This document shows, in pieces, positions 1-12,975 of a DNA stretch of 64,000 nucleotides. Position 1 is the stretch's first letter, and each line of letters opens with the position of its first letter. The notes beneath the pieces were generated by a model that saw only the letters and a list, made by a program, of their open reading frames with translations, was not told where the DNA came from and did no database searches. The DNA is from Alopecurus myosuroides. Taxonomy: Eukaryota; Streptophyta; Magnoliopsida; Poales; Poaceae. The stretch spans positions 45,186,828 to 45,250,827 of the forward strand of contig CM054063.1 in the NCBI GenBank assembly GCA_028641055.1, in the 5' to 3' direction. The translations under genes were made by a program, and so were the position numbers.

Positions 1-2975
1 AAATATGTGGTCACAAAACCACAAATGATTATGTCAAAATTCCACACGTGAGGGAATTTTTCCATAACAAAACTCATAGTCATGACAAAGCTAATAGTGC
101 TTTTCTACCAATTCCAATGCAACATAGCAGAGGTGATAACAACTCAAACTAAGTACCAACATGGTACTGGATACACTCAAAAAATCCAAGTGCTTTGCAC
201 ATGAATTCATCACTCAAAAATGCTATGCAAGTATTACTAGAGAATAATCAAATGCTATTAACAAAAATTCTATTTCTTCTCAACTCAAGTCCACACAATA
301 TAACATGCTAAAATAGCTAAGTAACACTTAGAAAACAAGTTCACACAACTTTTACATGCTAGAAAACAATAATGCAACACAAAAATATAATCACAACAAT
401 TAATTAGCTAAAATGCCAAAATGGCAGAAATATGCAAAACAAGGATCTGTCCACAAAATTTTCTAGGATGCTCTACAAATTAAACCCTTCTAGGTTTGGA
501 TAGCCCTAAACATATACAAGACCATCCAGTTGAGTTTGCATCAAAAATCATTTTTAATAATTTTATAAAAATCACCAAAGTGCTCTCTGGTGTTTTACCA
601 AATTGCATGCCATTTCAAAAATACAATGGATTTGGAAACGAGGTTAAAAGATCCTGTTAGGAAATTTCAAGGGCTTTCCAATGCAATTGGCCTCACTTCA
701 TTCTGAGTTGTAAAATAAAAATGGTGCTCATTTTGGTGTTTCTGGTACCTGTTGCCAAATCATTTTTAATTTCAAATCTATTCATCCAAAAGTAGATCTA
801 CAGAGTGGAGGTGGTTCATATTTTGTTGATTTACATCTGTAAATTTTAGTTTGGTAAAATTCATCTCTTAAGTAGGTTTTTAGAGCCCAAAGTAAACATG
901 CAATGTTCTGCAAGAATTTAAATGGAAAAACAGGGTTGTTGGGCCAGATCTACCAGTTGGGCCAGCCAGATCTGGTTTTCACCGCGGGGGAACCCAGCCA
1001 TAGACGCTGACCTGCGGGCCAGCGGCCACGCGGGCGGCCACGCGGGCAGATCCGGCCCCACGGGCCAGTTTGACCTCTCCAGGCGGGGTCAAGGGAGATG
1101 ACGCCAGCGCTGCGTCATGCGCGCGTCAACCGCCGGCGGGATATGTCTCCGGCAAGCAGATTCCGGCGGATTCGTCTATCGTTTCACCAATCGAAGCCAT
1201 CTACTCGTTCCTCACAACGTGGGCTAGCGAAAAGGAGTGGTCTCGTTTCCGGGGAACGGCCGGAAAGACGGCGGCGACGACGTGCGGCGGCGGCCGGAAA
1301 GAAACACGGCGCGGCCACGTTTAGGAGGGAGAGGGAGGGGGAAAAACGACGGGGGGATTCCCCTGCTTACCCTAGATGCTATGGAACCGACGGTGAAGGA
1401 GGAGGAAGTCTGTGGCCACGGCAATGGCTCGCCGGAGTCGTCGTCGGGCTCGGGGAAGATGGAGATGGCGCGGGCTCATCGCGTCCTTCCGCCCTGATTC
1501 CTCTGGCACACGCCCTCTACACGTCGATGCGGAGCTGAAGGGCACAACGGCTGCCGTCGGTGAGCGCTGCAACTACCGAATCGCCGGCGACCATGTACGG
1601 GCTAGGGTTTGGTTTGTAAAAATCTAAGAGAGAGAGAGGAGAGACTTCGAGGGGGGGAGAGGGAGCAGGTAGTGACCACAGAGGTGCACATGGGGCTTTT
1701 AATCAACTAGATGGCTTCTACTCGAATCCAAGAAGCATGGGCCTCCATGCCCTCTGCTGCGTCATCTACAGGAGGAAGAAGAAGGTGTGACTAGGATTAC
1801 ATTTTGGTCCCTGGAGAATTACAAGTAGGTCCCTGTACTCTCAGAAAATGGATGTTTTCCCTAGGCAAACAAAGTTAAAATTTGAAATCCTTTTGCCCAA
1901 AATTCTAATTAGTTGAGATGTACAACATATATGAAAATTGGCTTAATTGGGGAAACTTTATAATTCAAAGTTGTTCAAATTTGAATTCTTACAAAAATGG
2001 ACATTGAATTTATTAGACTACTTAGGAGCTTCCAAAAATGATAATTTTTGGCACACATTCCTTATTTGATGTGTTCCTTATGTGGTAGAAAATTCAAGTC
2101 ATTTTGAGTTACTTCATAGAACAAACTTGTTCAAATTTCAAAAAGGTGCTGTCAAGAAAACAGGGGTTTTTGGCAACTTAAATTATTCAAAAACTTGTGC
2201 CCTTTTGGTTTTTATCCTTATTTATGATATAGAGCATGTGGTATTTATTTCATGGCATTTGGAAAAAGTTTGTAGAACAAACTTGTTCAAAATCCCAAAT
2301 GTTGCTGTGGAGAAAATTCATGTTTTCAGGGCTTTAATGGATTCAATTCTTGGTCTCCTCTTGTGTGTGTTCCTTATTTGACATAAGGAAGCAATGGTAT
2401 GAATTTCAAATCATTTTAAGAAAGTTTCCAAAAGTAACTTGTTTTAGTTTTCTGTTTCTGGAAATATTGGAATTTCTATTTAATAAAGCACTAGGATTTT
2501 CTTTAGCAATGCTTTGCCAAAATATTTATGTGACTAGGGATAGCAAGTAAATGCTCTCTAATACTATTGTTTTTAATCTTCCAAGGTTGGAAAAACATTT
2601 GATAATATTTTGGTGAAGCATTTAAGAATGCCTCTTTTTCTGATAATCCTTTATGGAAATTTATTAAGTGTTTTCCTCTTTCTTAATTTAGGTCTTGGAA
2701 TAATATTCAACAAGTATGAGATTCATAAGATGTTTTGGAAAACTCCTTGATCAATATTTACTTTAGAAAATATTGTCAAAGTCATTGGAACAATATGTTG
2801 AATATTTTTATCATTGGAACAATATGTTGAATATTTTTAGTTTACTGCTTTGCTATCCTTTTTAAGTTTGTTTAGTTGCACTTAAACAAACACAAACAAA
2901 CACAATCAAGGTTTATTAGCCAAGCAATTAGCAAAACAACTGTGTTAACAGGTATTCCAAAATTGGGATGTGACA
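1..2975 (-). repeat. Element A 3' LTR (partial, truncated by window edge)
   Basis: This copy is nearly identical to 9901-12878, differing by scattered substitutions and a 2-3 base length change in a G-run near 1650-1700. On the minus strand it starts TGTCACATCC at 2975, directly after the polypurine tract. Inside are a GC-rich stretch (about 960-1580) with a doubled ggccacgcgggc unit near 1023-1047, a GA-rich run near 1625, and a tandem 29-bp duplication around 2783-2840. The short open frames in the GC-rich part have no protein-like features, so I treat them as chance ORFs. Confidence 0.9.
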
Positions 2976-2990
2976 GGTCTTCCCCCCTTA
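2976..2990 (-). other. Polypurine tract of element A
   Basis: Read on the minus strand this is AAGGGGGGAAGACC, immediately before the LTR start TGTCAC. The adjoining ctcggggacgagattc phrase matches the layout at the end of element C (ctcggggcgcgattcc before a G-run). This is the plus-strand priming site expected just upstream of a 3' LTR. Confidence 0.8.
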
Positions 2991-5900
2991 AAAAGAATCT
3001 CGTCCCCGAGATTCACAAGCGAGGAACAAACACAATGTTAGTGTTGGAGTGCCGGTGCTTCCCCCCTTTGACTTTTCTTGGGAGGTGGGGTACATCCCTA
3101 AGTTAGTGAATTCATTATTAAAAGAAGTACACCAGTACTTGTTTTAGGTCCAAAACTTTTGTTTCCTAGTTTGAACAAAAATTAAGGTTAGTGCAGAACT
3201 ACCTGGAAATGTACCGTCAACTATTACATGAGTTCCTAGCTATATCCCACATCTTACATAACACATATGGAGTGGTGTACCACTCTCATAACAAGGTTTA
3301 TAATAAGCTAAAAATATAGCTTGTGGGTGCAAAGGTTAGGTTGCTAAGGTAAAACAAACAGACAGAACAATACTCATGGCAGTGGTTATTTCTCACCACA
3401 AGCAACTATCACTTAAAGTGTTCATGATTTTAGTTGGATGTTTTAGATTCTTAAGATACTATTAAGCACAATCATAACACAAGTATAAACTCATGCTAAG
3501 GTAAAACATTTAAACAAAATCCAATAAGCAAGCAAACAACACCACAGATGAATAGACTATTTATTCACTAGGTTATTGTTTATTAGAGGTTTTGGAATCC
3601 ATCAATCATGAACAATTAGCAAACAACCAGTAGCTAAAAACCAATTAATTCAATCATAAAGATACTCTAAAACACCATCTTTACACAAGATGAAACTCCT
3701 ATTTCACAGGCATAAAAACAGGACTGCACAAATAACATACTAGTATGAAAAATCTACACCAGCATGCTATAAGAGATAATCATATCCTATAACCATAGAA
3801 CATGTAACTACGTAATTCATGGCATGATAACAGAAGTAATAACTTCCTAAACATGCTATATCAACACATATACTCATAAAATAAAAGAGGGTAATACTAG
3901 AGCAAAAATCACCATTTTCTAGTGGTGAAACTAGTTTCACTCTAGAGAAGCAAACAATGCTACCATGATGTTTAAACTTAAACAAGCAAGTCATGAATAT
4001 AAGTGTACCTAATAACAGTACACAAAACTTACTCATGTTAGTAAGCACAAACATCAAAACAATCCCATGATACAACTATTAAACATGCAGAAATTAATTC
4101 TAGCAATTTATGTTTTTCTTAAACAATTACTAGCAAACAAGCAAGATATAACTCACACAACCAGTGGCTATGCAATTAATGAAAAGTTTTCTAACCCTTT
4201 TCAAAAATCCATACACTCAATTTAAAATTATTCACAAACAATCTACCAATCAAGAGGAATTTATTTTATTTGCGAACAATTTAATTTTAGCACACGATAG
4301 TGAAACATTTCTTAACATGATACCCCTAAGGAATATTATGCTAACAAAAAGATCACACCTAAACATATTAGTATTTACTAATAATAAATAAACTTCTCAC
4401 TTGCATAAGTGAAAATAAGAAAAATTATAATTTCCATGGTGGAAAGTAGAAATCAATCACATAGTGAAACATGCTATTTTCACACACGTGTATGGTTGGG
4501 GATTTTCATCCTCAAGCCAAAATGCAATGGGACCAGTGGGCTATGGCCTACTAATACCAAGACAAAATAGGTACTAAGCCTCTGGTTACTCATGAAAAAC
4601 TTTGCATACAAGATAAAAATATAAGGCTATATTAATTTAGTGCAACAATACTAGTGCATAATGATGGCAATGTTTACACATGCTTTACTATTAAGAGACA
4701 TGCAAGCTAACATAGGTACAAGCATCAAAATAACAGTACCTAAATGTTACTTGACTCAAAGAACACATAGCACAAAAACCACTAAGAAAGTATACACAGA
4801 TCTAGCTCTCACAATATTTCCAAATAATAAAAACTGGAAAAATAGCAAATGTTACTCATGCTTTGCTATAAGATCACATGCAAGTTAATGAAGATAACAA
4901 CATATAAATAACAGTACCAAAATGGTACTGGATCTATCAAAACCATAACAAAAATCTAGGTACAACAAATCTATAAGGATTTGCCCACTCAACAATCCAA
5001 ATAATAAACTAGAAGGTAACAAATGCTATTCATTTTTATTCGAGTTTTCAATCATGCACACACTTTCTAGGGTAGATTTCTTGTAAGAAAACAACATAAT
5101 CACAAGTCCTAACAACTCCATATAAGTTAGGAAGCAAGATTGAATAAAACACAAATTTATTTCAATCAAGAGCACACAAGGAAACAAAAACAGGAAAACT
5201 GTTGTTTTCTAGGTCTATCATAATCATTTCATCGTTCACTTAATTTCTAAACCCCGAATTTCATAGTACCTACAATGTCTATTAAGATTTGGTTTCCAAA
5301 GTAGATACACCCGATATCTTATTGACTATTAAACGAATAGATCATCATCTTATTTTTTTTGTGACTTCTCCTTTTTACCAACTAGATTAAAAGGTGTCGT
5401 AAGTCATTTAATTCTTTGGTTTAGAAAGAGCTGTCAGTAGTTCTCATGCTTTGGTTAGGTGTCAACCTAAGATTATACAAAGCATGTTAGTCTTGTTAGC
5501 TTTCCATTAAATAATGTTTGTCCGACAAGATACGACTAGCGTCATCGTATGTCGAATATTGAATTGTGCTCTGTTGATTGGCTTTTGAGGGGGTTGCGCA
5601 TCATGGCATGTGAAGACTTCTTTTGCACTTTTCTCCAGAGGAGGGAGGTATATAACTTTTAAAAGGGATTTCTCTTGTTTGGTCTTTTAAAAGGGAACAT
5701 AAAAAAAAACAACGTTTAGCCAACATGGCAAAACGAGTCTTTTGCAAACAGACAAAACATAGAGGTTTAGGTCAGTAGTTGTTGGTGCATTCACCCCCTT
5801 TCTTCTTTAAAGGTTGTCGTTGTTGGAGCTTTATTTGTTGGAGTGCATCAATGGTAGCAACACTATCAGCTCGTGTGGCTTGATGGTCCTCTATATAGGC

Positions 5901-6779
5901 ACAACGGTGCTTTCTTTAATTGTGGGGGAGATGGTGGTGGTTCACGACGGGTCGCATTATGAAGCGAAAACAAGTATAAGTCTAAGCAACAAATTCTTGT
6001 TTTTGAATGCTATACAAACATTTTTGCTTGCAAAAATTTAACACAAGGCGATTCAAAAACAAGAGCGGGGCAATCACAAATTTTCAAACTTTGAGCACCC
6101 CACAAACATATAGAAGCCTAGATGAACCAAATTCTACACCACACAATAGCACAAAGTCCTACGGACACACATAAGCAAGCCAAAACACACAAGCAAGGCT
6201 CCATTGGAGCTACGTCGGGGGAGACGACTCATGGAGTTATCGCTAAATTACTCCAAACTAGACTAATCCAAAATCCTAGAAGTGGCTGAAGAACTATATC
6301 TACTTCTGACCATCATCACTGTAGAGCTATGCAATTATTTTGGTCTTCTCGGGACATCGGCAAGTATAAAAGTTTTTTGTATGGAAACAAGATAATAGAA
6401 GTAAAGTTTGATAAAAACTTTTAATTGAGAGAGGTAAAACTACGCGACAATCTGTTTTTGAAACCCCAATTATTTTCTGGACAGAAAACTTCAAATTACG
6501 AGAGATGTTTCAAAAACAGAGCGGAGCAGTTGCTAACAAGTAAGAAATAAACTCTTAAACGAGAGAGATACAAATTCTGTAAGGCCCGCCCTTCGAACCA
6601 CTGTTCAAGGACGCCCTTGATATGCATTTAGAATCTTTTGAAAAGATCAGAAGGAGGAGAAAATATACTAAAATTCCCTTAGATAAAAATAATTTAGATA
6701 GTAAATAGGTTTTTACTCTAAAATACTTTTCTTTCCTATCTGACGTCCATGCTAACTAAGGTCTCCTAAGGTCAGGATG
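2991..6779 (-). other. Element A internal region, non-coding
   Basis: About 3.8 kb of AT-rich sequence without long open frames on either strand and without RT, integrase, protease or zinc-knuckle motifs. It contains degenerate copies of phrases also found in the element's LTR, such as ccagtggg...actaa...gcctctggt (near 4530, compare 8936 and 9655) and agtacc...ggtactgg (near 4735 and 4912). This suggests expansion by internal duplication rather than simple loss of genes. I see no gene here. Confidence 0.7.
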
Positions 6780-6791
6780 GCTCTGATACCA
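6780..6791 (-). other. Primer binding site of element A (tRNA-iMet type)
   Basis: The minus strand reads TGGTATCAGAGC, four bases inside the LTR end at 6796. This is the usual initiator-methionine tRNA priming site of plant Copia and Gypsy elements and fixes the 5' side of element A. Confidence 0.88.
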
Positions 6792-6795
6792 ACTC

Positions 6796-9700
6796 TGTAA
6801 GGACCCCAGACCGGCAGTCTGAAACCCTACGTATGCATACATTCACGATCCCAGAAAGATCAGTCGTGAACAACATACACAGTTGGCACACAGAAATACA
6901 TCATCCATTACACGAATACATAAAGGTATTACATAAAAGATCACATGATCAAGTTTAACACAGCTGCCACCGAGGGCGGCAACTCAACAAACACAGCGGA
7001 AGACAAATAAAACACAACGTAGTTGAGCCCAAGTCACGCCTTAACCTACAGGCTGCTGACCCGGAGACGATCCTAGTTCGCAAAGCCGTCAACTCCGTAC
7101 TTCTCTTCATAGATCTCCTTCGGAGACTCCTTCTCCAAATCTGATAAGTAGATACCAGGGGCGAAACCATAATGAGTACATTTGAATGTACTCAGCAAGA
7201 CATCCATCATGTCACTTACCAACATGCAAATATGCTTATATGGTGGAATAGGTAGGATATAAATAGGGTTCACTACCAATGGTGTTCATATATGATGACA
7301 CCACAGTTGCAGTCAGGTTAATCTGTATCTTTGTTGAAAAAGATACTTCAGAAGAAAATAATATAGTTTTATTTCTCTTGTAGATATCACATGTACAAGA
7401 GGTTTTGTAAAGTTTTGTTAAAGAATATTTTCTCTTTGCAAAACTTCTTGGAATCTGTTTCCAGAATTCTTGCTTAGAGTAGAAAAGGTTTTCTTTTCAA
7501 AACATTTTGTTTTGTATAACAACACCTGGCTTTCCATCATCAGTATCTCGCAGATACAAAGTTCCTTCCTTTCCGAACTTCACAAGTTCAACACTTCCTT
7601 TCCAAAATTCCCTTTCAAAAACTCTTTTTGAAAACATTGACACAATGCTAGCTACATGGCCATTCAACTGTCCATATCCGAGGACGCGGCTTCTTCGAAA
7701 AAGTTGTACTCTGCAGAGGTGTACACATCCACCAGATCCAGTACACCTCCCGTGAACAATCACGGACTGTAACAACAGTATGTAAACATCAGGTATCTGA
7801 TCATAACCATCCACTATGTTCAAGCTAGAATATGCCTATCTCTCAGTTGAGTTTTACCACATCCCCGGCACCGAGCTACTCCCCGCCAAGCCAGGATGCC
7901 TCATCTGATGCGACCGGAGGGAAAATTAATCCCACACTTTGTATGTCTCCACTGACGACATTCGGTTCGAGGGTACGACGCCCCTTATAGCAAGTGAGAT
8001 AGCACACACTAATAAGAACAAACTTCAAGTTAAGCCCCTTGCCCATGTTGGGGTAGGGTGGCAGTACGGTAAAGGTTGTCCGGCGAAGACTAGGTTATGT
8101 GTCATTTTTGAAAACACCACTTTCTCAAAAATGACCACTTCCACATTCCTCCGGAGAACAAGGATCCGCCTTTTCTCCGGGGTTTTCCGTAAAGCCTTTG
8201 TTTTGTAGAATCACAATTTTAGGGTGTCCACTTAGGGACTAGTATATTTGATGGTAATAAATACCATATGGTGGCCTATGGGCTTGGTATTACCAAGTTT
8301 AACTATTGGCATGATAGTAACCTATAATATAGTATAGTAGTAAATTCCACATCAAAAATAGTTTTGATAATCAAGCTTTTGTAAAACTTCAGAGGTAAAA
8401 CATGCATGATATATAATGGTAAGTATTGTATCAGCAAGCAATCAGGATGGCTTGCCTGGTATCTCTTTGTGTCCCTGGTTGTTGGAGTGACTGGAACTTG
8501 AAACAGAGTTTCCCGACACTTCCTTCCTCTTCGTTTTTCTAACGTCGTAAAAAGAGAATAAAGGACACACATTCAGAACCAAACAAGACAAACAAGTCTA
8601 CAAGTAATACATACAGAAAGCAATCAAGAAGTACCACCCAAGTTCTCAATTTTTCCCTTAAGAAAAATTGGCATAAAAACTATAGTTGAAAAGTCTGCTT
8701 TTTTTCCTAGTGTTTATGTGTGGCCAATTCAATGATTTTTAGTTAAGAACACCATGGACCAGTGGGGTAGAGCACATGTTACTAGACAGTAGGGTGTCAC
8801 ATAAAACACATTTTTATGTCTAAAAACTTCCCCAACAATCTCTATGGCTAGCACCTATAATTTGCTAAAATACTCAAGTGGTGAAAAAGGCTCATGACAA
8901 CAAGTCAAGCCTATTTTCCACCATGATGCAAAAGTACCAGTGGGTGTTCCACTAGCAAAGATGCTCACCCAGAGGTTAATAAGCCTCTGGTCACTTTTAT
9001 AAAAGTGCTCCAAACAAACAATCTAGCATCCAAAAACTCCTACTCATACTAGTAGAAAATTTAGGAAAAATACTAGACTAGTTTAGGCTACACTAGTTAA
9101 TTTTATGCACAAGTGTGCAAGCTAGCAGAGGCAAAATACTCCTCTAACCAGTACCATAAATGCTACTGGATTCCACAAAATAACATAAAAATCATAGCTA
9201 GGAAACAAGGAAAAACTATGCTTAAAAGGCTACACATGTGAGGAGATTAATTCCTAGTCATCCAAGTGTTACTCATGCTTTTATGCTACTTAAGAGGAAA
9301 CCTATCAGAGGTGAAAACCCTAAGATAATAATGCCACAAGGACATTCCATCCTCTGGTTTCCACACCAAAGATTCATAGTTTTCCCTAGGGTAAAACAAG
9401 ACAAAAAGCATACATGAATATCCTAGTATGAAATTTAGACTTTAAGCATTGCTATTTAAATCTATTTCAAACACAAGCACCAAGTATCTAGAGGTGCTAT
9501 AACCAAAATAACAGTACCTAAATGGTACTGGTTTCATGAGAATTAATCTAGCAAAAATCCTAAAAAGCATTTAAAGATCTACTCAAAACATATATAAAAG
9601 AAACACATCTAGTGTGGGGGAAATAATGTTTCCATCAACAATGCAATGAAACCAGTGGGTGTTCCACTAGCATAACAAAGCATTAAGAGGTCACAATGCC

Positions 9701-12700
9701 TCTGGTCATACTTGACAAAAATTAACAAAAAACTAAACTAGCATCTAGTGCATTAACAATACTAGCAGAAAATAATAGGGTGCTTAAATAAGCAAGGCAC
9801 TGCTACTCATGTTATTGTTTTCACACAAGTGAAAACTTTAGGGGTCAAGTACTCATAACAAACTTATCAAAATGCTACTGGACCTATGGATACAACCCAA
9901 AAATATGTGGTCACAAAACCACAAATGATTATGTCAAAATTCCACACCTGAGGGAATTTTTCCATAACAAAACTCATAGTCATGACAAAGCTAATAGTGC
10001 TTTTCTACCAATTCCAATGCAACATAGCAGAGGTGATAACAACTCAAACTAAGTACCAACATGGTACTGGATACACTCAAAAAATCCAAGTGCTTTGCAC
10101 ATGAATTCATCACTCAAAAATGCTATGCAAGTATTACTAGAGAATAATCAAATGCTATTAACAAAAATTCTATTTCTTCTCAACTCAAGTCCACACAATC
10201 TAACATGCTAAAATAGCTAAGTAACACTTAGAAAACAAGTTCACACAACTTTTACATGCTAGAAAACAATAATGCAACACAAAAATATAATCACAACAAT
10301 TAATTAGCTAAAATGCCAAAATGGCAGAAATATGCAAAACAAGGATCTGTCCACAAAATTTTCTAGGATGCTCTAAAAATTAAACCCTTCTAGGTTTGGA
10401 TAGCCCTAAACATATACAAGACCATCCAGTTGAGTTTGAATCAAAAATCATTTTTAATAATTTTATAAAAATCACCAAAGTGCTCTCTGGTGTTTTACCA
10501 AATTGCATGCCATTTCAAAAATACAATGAATTTGGAAACGAGGTTAAAAGATTCTGTTAGGAAATTTCAAGGGCTTTCCAATGCAATTGGCCTCACTTCA
10601 TTCTGAGTTGTAAACTAAAAATGGTGCTCATTTTGGTGTTTCTGGTACCTGTTGCCAAATCATTTTTAATTTCAAATCTATTCATCCAAAAGTAGATCTA
10701 CAGAGTGGAGGTGGTTCATATTTTGTTGCTTTACATCTGTAAATTTTAGTTTGGTAAAATTCATCTCTTAAGTAGGTTTTTAGAGCCCAAAGTAAACATG
10801 CAATGTTCTGCAAGAATTTAAATGGAAAAACAGGGTTGTTGGGCCAGATCTACCAGTTGGGCCAGCCAGATCTGGTTTTCACCGCGGGGGAACCCAGCCA
10901 TAGACGCTGACCTGCGGGCCAGCGGCCACGCGGGCGGCCACGCGGGCAGATCCGGCCCCACGGGCCAGTTTGACCTCTCCAGGCGGGGTCAAGGGAGATG
11001 ACGCCAGCGCTGCGTCATGCGCGCGTCACCCGCCGGCGGGATATGTCTCCGGCGAGCAGATTCCGGCGGATTCGTCTATCGTTTCACCAATCGAAGCCAT
11101 CTACTCGTTCCTCACAACGTGGGCTAGCGAAAAGGAGTGGTCTCGTTTCCGGGGAACGGCCGGAAAGACGGCGGCGACGACGTGCGGCGGCGGCCGGAAA
11201 GAAACACGGCGCGGCCACGTTTAGGAGGGAGAGGGAGGGGGAAAAACGACGGGGGGATTCCCCTGCTTACCCTAGATGCTATGGAACCGACGGTGAAGGA
11301 GGAGGAAGTCTGTGGCCGCGGCAATGGCTCGCCGGAGTCGTCGTCGGGCTCGGGGAAGATGGAGATGGCGCGGGCTCATCGCGTCCTTCCGCCCTGATTC
11401 CTCTGGCACACGCCCTCTACACGTCGATGCGGAGCTGAAGGGCACAACGGCTGCCGTCGGTGAGCGCTGCAACTACCGAATCGCCGGCGACCATGTACGG
11501 GCTAGGGTTTGGTTTGTAAAAATCTAAGAGAGAGAGAGGAGAGACTTCGAGGGGGGGGGAGAGGGAGCAGGTAGTGACCACAGAGGTGCACATGGGGGCT
11601 TTTAATCAACTAGATGGCTTCTACTCGAATCCAAGAAGCATGGGCCTCCATGCCCTCTGCTGCGTCATCTACAGGAGGAAGAAGAAGGTGTGACTAGGAT
11701 TACATTTTGGTCCCTGGAGAATTACAAGTAGGTCCCTGTACTCTCAGAAAATGGATGTTTTCCCTAGGCAAACAAAGTTAAAATTTGAAATCCTTTTGCC
11801 CAAAATTCTAATTAGTTGAGATGTACAACATATATGAAAATTGGCTCAATTGGGGAAACTTTATAATTCAAAGTTGTTCAAATTTGAGTTCTTACAAAAA
11901 TGGACATTGAATTTATTAGACTACTTAGGAGCTTCCAAAAATGATAATTTTTGGCACACATTCCTTATTTGATGTGTTCCTTATGTGGTAGAAAATTCAA
12001 GTCATTTTGAGTTACTTCATAGAACAAACTTGTTCAAATTTCAAAAAGGTGCTGTCAAGAAAACAGGGGTTTTTGGCAACTTAAATTATTCAAAAACTTG
12101 TGCCCTTTTGGTTTTCATCCTTATTTATGATATAGAGCATGTGGTATTTATTTCATGGCATTTGGAAAAAGTTTGTAGAACAAACTTGTTCAAAATCCCA
12201 AATGTTGCTGTGGAGAAAATTCATGTTTTCAGGGCTTTAATGGATTCAATTCTTGGTCTCCTCTTGTGTGTGTTCCTTATTTGACATAAGGAAGCAATGG
12301 TATGAATTTCAAATCATTTTAAAAAAGTTTCCAAAAGTAACTTGTTTTAGTTTTCTGTTTCTGGAAATATTGGAATTTCTATTTAATAAAGCACTAGGCT
12401 TTTCTTTAGCAATGCTTTGCCAAAATATTTATGTGACTAGGGATAGCAAGTAAATGCTCTCTAATACTATTGTTTTTAATCTTCCAAGGTTGGAAAAACA
12501 TTTGATAATATTTTGGTGAAGCATTTAAGAATGCCTCTTTTTCTGATAATCCTTTATGGAAATTTATTAAGTGTTTTCCTCTTTCTTAATTTAGGTCTTG
12601 GAATAATATTCAACAAGTATGAGATTCATAAGATGTTTTGGAAAACTCCTTGATCAATATTTACTTTAGAAAATATTGTCAAAGTCATTGGAACAATATG

Positions 12701-12878
12701 TTGAATATTTTTATCATTGGAACAATATGTTGAATATTTTTAGTTTACTGCTTTGCTATCCTTTTTAAGTTTGTTTAGTTGCACTTAAACAAACACAAAC
12801 AAACACAATCAAGGTTTATTAGCCAAGCAATTAGCAAAACAACTGTGTTAACAGGTATTCCAAAATTGGGATGTGACA
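6796..12878 (-). repeat. Element A 5' LTR, about 6.1 kb
   Basis: Minus-strand LTR from TGTCACATCC (12878) to ...CCTTACA (6796). The right half is the copy of 1-2975. The left half includes a block with three palindromes shared with other LTRs in the window (7173-7718), and repeated phrases of the type accagtgggtgttccactag (8936, 9655). No open frame is convincing. At 6.1 kb this is unusually long for an LTR. Confidence 0.86.
7173..7718 (-). promoter_or_regulatory. Conserved palindromic LTR core block, element A
   Basis: It contains a perfect palindrome with 10-base arms, TGAGTACATT and AATGTACTCA around TG (7173-7194). Next comes CTTCTTCGAAAAAG (7690-7703), a palindrome with one mismatch, and then CTCTGCAGAG (7709-7718). 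The same three elements in the same order occur in the LTRs of C, D and E with base-pair-preserving differences. Function is unknown: transcription-factor sites, RNA hairpins in the 3' part of the transcript, or structural DNA are all possible. Confidence 0.65.
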
Positions 12879-12975
12879 GCTACTCGTCGCGTGATCCCTC
12901 CCCGAGCACCTCCAGCGTCCATCGTCCCCACATCTTTAGCCATCCTATGGCATCTGCCGTGACACCACCACGACA
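12879..12975 (+). repeat. Element B 5' LTR, 3' remnant
   Basis: These 97 bases match the last 97 bases of the B LTR copies ending at 24170 and 46628, all ending in ccaccacgaca. The rest of this LTR lies on the far side of element A, outside the window. Confidence 0.92.

Larger units (their letters stand above)
1..12878 (-). mobile_element. Element A: LTR retrotransposon (Gypsy, Tekay-like by LTR), non-coding, left end outside window
   Basis: A long direct repeat (1-2975 matching 9901-12878) marks two LTR copies. Orientation is minus: on the minus strand the LTR begins TGTCACATCC at 12878 and ends in CCTTACA at 6796, next to a tRNA-iMet-type primer site at 6780-6791, and a purine-rich tract (2976-2990) lies just before the other LTR. 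The LTR is about 6.1 kb and the internal region about 3.8 kb with no gag or pol that I can recognise, so the element could only have moved in trans. It is inserted into the 5' LTR of element B at 12879. The first five bases after it are gctac; the matching target duplication should lie left of the window. By eye the two LTR copies differ at about 16 sites over 2975 bp. Confidence 0.88.

Noticed and set aside
1070..1538. Several overlapping ORFs up to 146 codons in the GC-rich part of A's LTR (also 10970-11438)
   Set aside because: Open in multiple frames at once because of GC content. They are Arg/Ser-rich with no domain and lie inside an LTR.
6955..8572. ORFs of 60-110 codons in the left part of A's LTR
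   Set aside because: No domain, overlapping on both strands, and inside an LTR with other sequence features.
12779..12946. Upstream extension of the B gag frame into element A's LTR
   Set aside because: It crosses the A/B junction at 12878/12879, so it is a chance in-frame extension created by the insertion.
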